Shown here: positions 62,030 through 64,000 of the stretch, piece after piece
How positions within the stretch are numbered: position 1 is the stretch's first letter
How the letters are laid out: each line of letters starts with the position of its first letter
Assembly: GCF_954871325.1 (NCBI RefSeq)
Contig: NC_088775.1
Span: 55,467,561-55,531,560 of the forward strand
DNA length: 64,000 nt
Source: Gordionus sp. m RMFG-2023
Taxonomy: Eukaryota; Nematomorpha; Gordioida; Chordodea; Parachordodidae
Direction: 5' to 3'
Notes under the pieces: generated by a model
Databases searched by the model: none
The model's input: the letters and a program-made list of their open reading frames with translations, nothing else
Told to the model about the DNA's origin: nothing
Made by a program: the position numbers and the translations under genes

Positions 62030-63035
62030 AGATGCTTTATGAGCAGTAACGTCATTAGGAGAGCCTTGAGCTTCCTAAAAAATTTGAATAACCACATGAA
62101 CGAAAAAAATTTTATTGCTCCCTGTTAGCCCACTTAACAAAAAAAAATTTTTTTAGCCTCCATGAACGATTTTTCTTTACAATTCTATTATGTATTACTT
62201 GAAAAATCTATAATATCAGGGGCATCACTAGCCTTTAAAATCTCAGGGACTCAACTAAAAAATATTTTATGGGGGCTTCGTCCACATACCCTCTATCCCG
62301 CTTTTGCCCAGACTTCGATAGAGTTTTATATTAATATATTATACTTTTTTAATTGAAATTTTTGAAATCTGAACTATTTTGAATTTCATATTTTGTCATT
62401 TATTATGCATACAATTACAAATAATGAAAGTAAAACAATACAAGACACTTCTAAAGAATATTTATACAAAATATTTATCCATTTATTTCAATATTAGTTT
62501 TTTTTATTGCTATTATAAAAAAATTTGTGTCTAATGAATTACAAGTGATAAAAAGGTTAATTATTTCATACATTACCTCAATTGATACTGAATTTTAAAA
62601 ACCACACAGGCAAAATAATTCTTAGCTGCCCACATTGACAAAAGGTCATGAAACTAATATAACGTTGGATTACCATTTTAAACAATGTTTTATAGAATGG
62701 ACTAATTAGGAAAAATTTTTAGGCCTAACCAAATCAATAATTCTTGAAGAAGATAATATAAATGAGCAATTCAAATCATAATACTATATGGTGGTTGTTT
62801 ACTTTCAGAAATATAATTTCATTTATTTATTCAAAACAAAATAACAATGTTTATTACCCTCATTTACTTGTTTAAATTTCTATTACTAAGATTTTATTTT
62901 CTAACAAATATCTACCCTACCATTTATTTATTATTATTTTTTTATAAACAAAAATTTATTTTATATTTTATAATAGTATAATTAAGTAGCATTTCTTCAA
63001 TATAAAAAATAAGTACACGATACAAAAAAAATAAT
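62030..63035. other. AT-rich stretch with a possible hAT tip
   Basis: No gene. CAGGGGCATCACTAGCC at 62217-62233 resembles the CAGGGGCGTCACTAGCC-type ends of hAT elements, but no partner end was found nearby. Confidence 0.35.
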
Positions 63036-63044
63036 CTCATTTAT

Positions 63045-63205
63045 TCTTATGCACATTCTTTTCGATTTTAACACTCCTCTATTCCAAAGCACTTTTATTT
63101 CAACACACGCTCGATCTTTGTCATCAATATCCCTCATCTACATAATACGCCCTAAATATTTAAATCATTCCATTGTGTATTCTACTTCGCAGCCGACTCT
63201 CCTTT
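63045..63205 (-). pseudogene. LINE reverse-transcriptase scrap
   Basis: The minus strand reads EVEYTME, a stop, FKYLGRIM, a stop, then MRDIDDKDRACVEIKVLWNR. The pattern F.YLG..... D.D.D..I......A...L is found C-terminal to the reverse-transcriptase domain in many non-LTR elements. Two stops in about 50 codons. The C-rich composition of 63040-63240 on the plus strand sets it apart from its flanks and resembles 880-1200 and 15000-15600. Confidence 0.4.
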
Positions 63206-63359
63206 CAGCACCATTATACTTAACAATTATTTTTCTTTCTCTATAAAATTATTTTTATCTTTACATACATTTTATTTTATTCACTTATTCTACATAACAC
63301 TTTTTTTTATATTTCATTATTCCAAAAATAAACAATTCAATCATCCTTTTTTTAGGATC

Positions 63360-64000
63360 CACGCTGGAATTGAGCAATTTTCTCGAACTCTACATCCACA
63401 TTCCTCTTTCCTTTTTGTGGACGCCATACATGAACGGGGGGGGGGGGGGTAGGAACAGTTTGTATTCTATTTTTTGAAGGGGGTAGGCGGCGTTAATGTA
63501 AGATAAATTTTATGGGGAGTTATCTATTAAATTTTAGATAAAATAGGACAAAATTTATTCCCGTAAAAAATAATACTTTGATTATAAACTTATAATAATA
63601 CAATTCATCAACCAAATCTATATATTGCTAACAATCATAGACATTATTTTCCAAATAAAACTTTCTGCTATCCTTTAAATGCAATTTAAAATTAAAAGGT
63701 TTAGACATTTTCACCAAGCTCATAATGCTATAATAATGAATTCATTGTAAATGATTAGGGTTTAAATTGAAGTTATTATCTAAAAAATAACTCCTTTATA
63801 TTCACAAAATGTCGATAGTTGGTAATAGAGATAAAACAATTTAAGTTATTCTTTGTAAATTTTCTGAAAGTATCAATATAATTAAAAAGGTGAAATTAAA
63901 AATAAGGAAACATCGGCGCCGAAGGTGGGGGAATTTTTTTAGGGGGATAGGCATAATTTTTTGAAGGGGGTTGCATCCATTTAAAATCCTGTCATGTAGA
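63360..64000. other. Mixed stretch with G runs, nothing recognised
   Basis: A run of 14 G's at 63437-63450 and GGGGGA-rich sentences near 63470-63520 and 63915-63975. These look like decayed ends of an element of the same G-rich kind seen at 60180-60240, but no inverted partner could be assigned. Confidence 0.35.

Noticed and set aside
1-64000. tRNA, rRNA or snRNA genes
   Set aside because: No cloverleaf with A and B box spacing, and no conserved rRNA stretch, was seen by eye; a covariance-model scan would be decisive.

Overview
The window is very AT-rich (roughly three quarters A+T by eye), has almost no long open frames, and carries spliced pieces of an animal-type TAO kinase. It therefore looks like nuclear DNA of an invertebrate animal with a transposon-swollen genome. 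I cannot name the clade. No rRNA, tRNA, CRISPR array or prokaryotic gene was seen.

Host gene. Three exons on the minus strand (18868-18594, 16955-16810, 4226-4051) read in order as the N-lobe and start of the C-lobe of a TAO/STE20 kinase (GxGxxG loop, VAIKK lysine, hinge VMEYC, HRD loop). Splice phases agree at both joins. The introns are about 1.6 kb and 12.6 kb and are filled with mobile DNA. The next exon (DFG onward) is not visible and is probably outside the window. A composition-distinct frame at 33545-33341 has a donor in the right phase to be an upstream exon, but this is weak.

Mobile DNA, left to right: hAT remnant (1.66-2.06 kb); non-autonomous piggyBac (4.70-6.08 kb); CCGGGCC-rich hAT MITE (6.11-6.41 kb); broken piggyBac (8.02-10.37 kb); MULE with FLYWCH-type transposase between inverted, internally repeated arms (10.40-13.94 kb); hAT C-terminus (about 14.1-14.8 kb); zinc-knuckle fossil (about 15.1-15.4 kb); a TIR element with internal 280-bp satellite units (20.42-26.74 kb) interrupted by an LTR element (22.16-26.37 kb); a short LTR element without genes (26.91-28.90 kb); a foldback element with perfect 9-bp target duplication (29.18-32.57 kb); hAT remnant (36.3-37.2 kb); a second copy of the satellite element (38.28-39.9 kb); piggyBac remnant (42.0-42.85 kb); Gypsy fossil (43.2-44.5 kb); piggyBac remnant (44.96-46.36 kb); two hAT elements (47.31-50.37 and 50.73-52.33 kb); and a nested stack from about 53.2 to 60.3 kb in which an LTR element lies inside a hAT that lies inside an older hAT. 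The last 3.7 kb is mostly AT-rich with a MITE and a LINE-like scrap.

The main message is the nesting order and the short families (CCGGGCC-core hAT MITEs, TAGTGTTGTTAA-tipped MITEs, satellite-bearing TIR elements) that recur across the window. Apart from the kinase, every coding region recognised is a mobile-element remnant.
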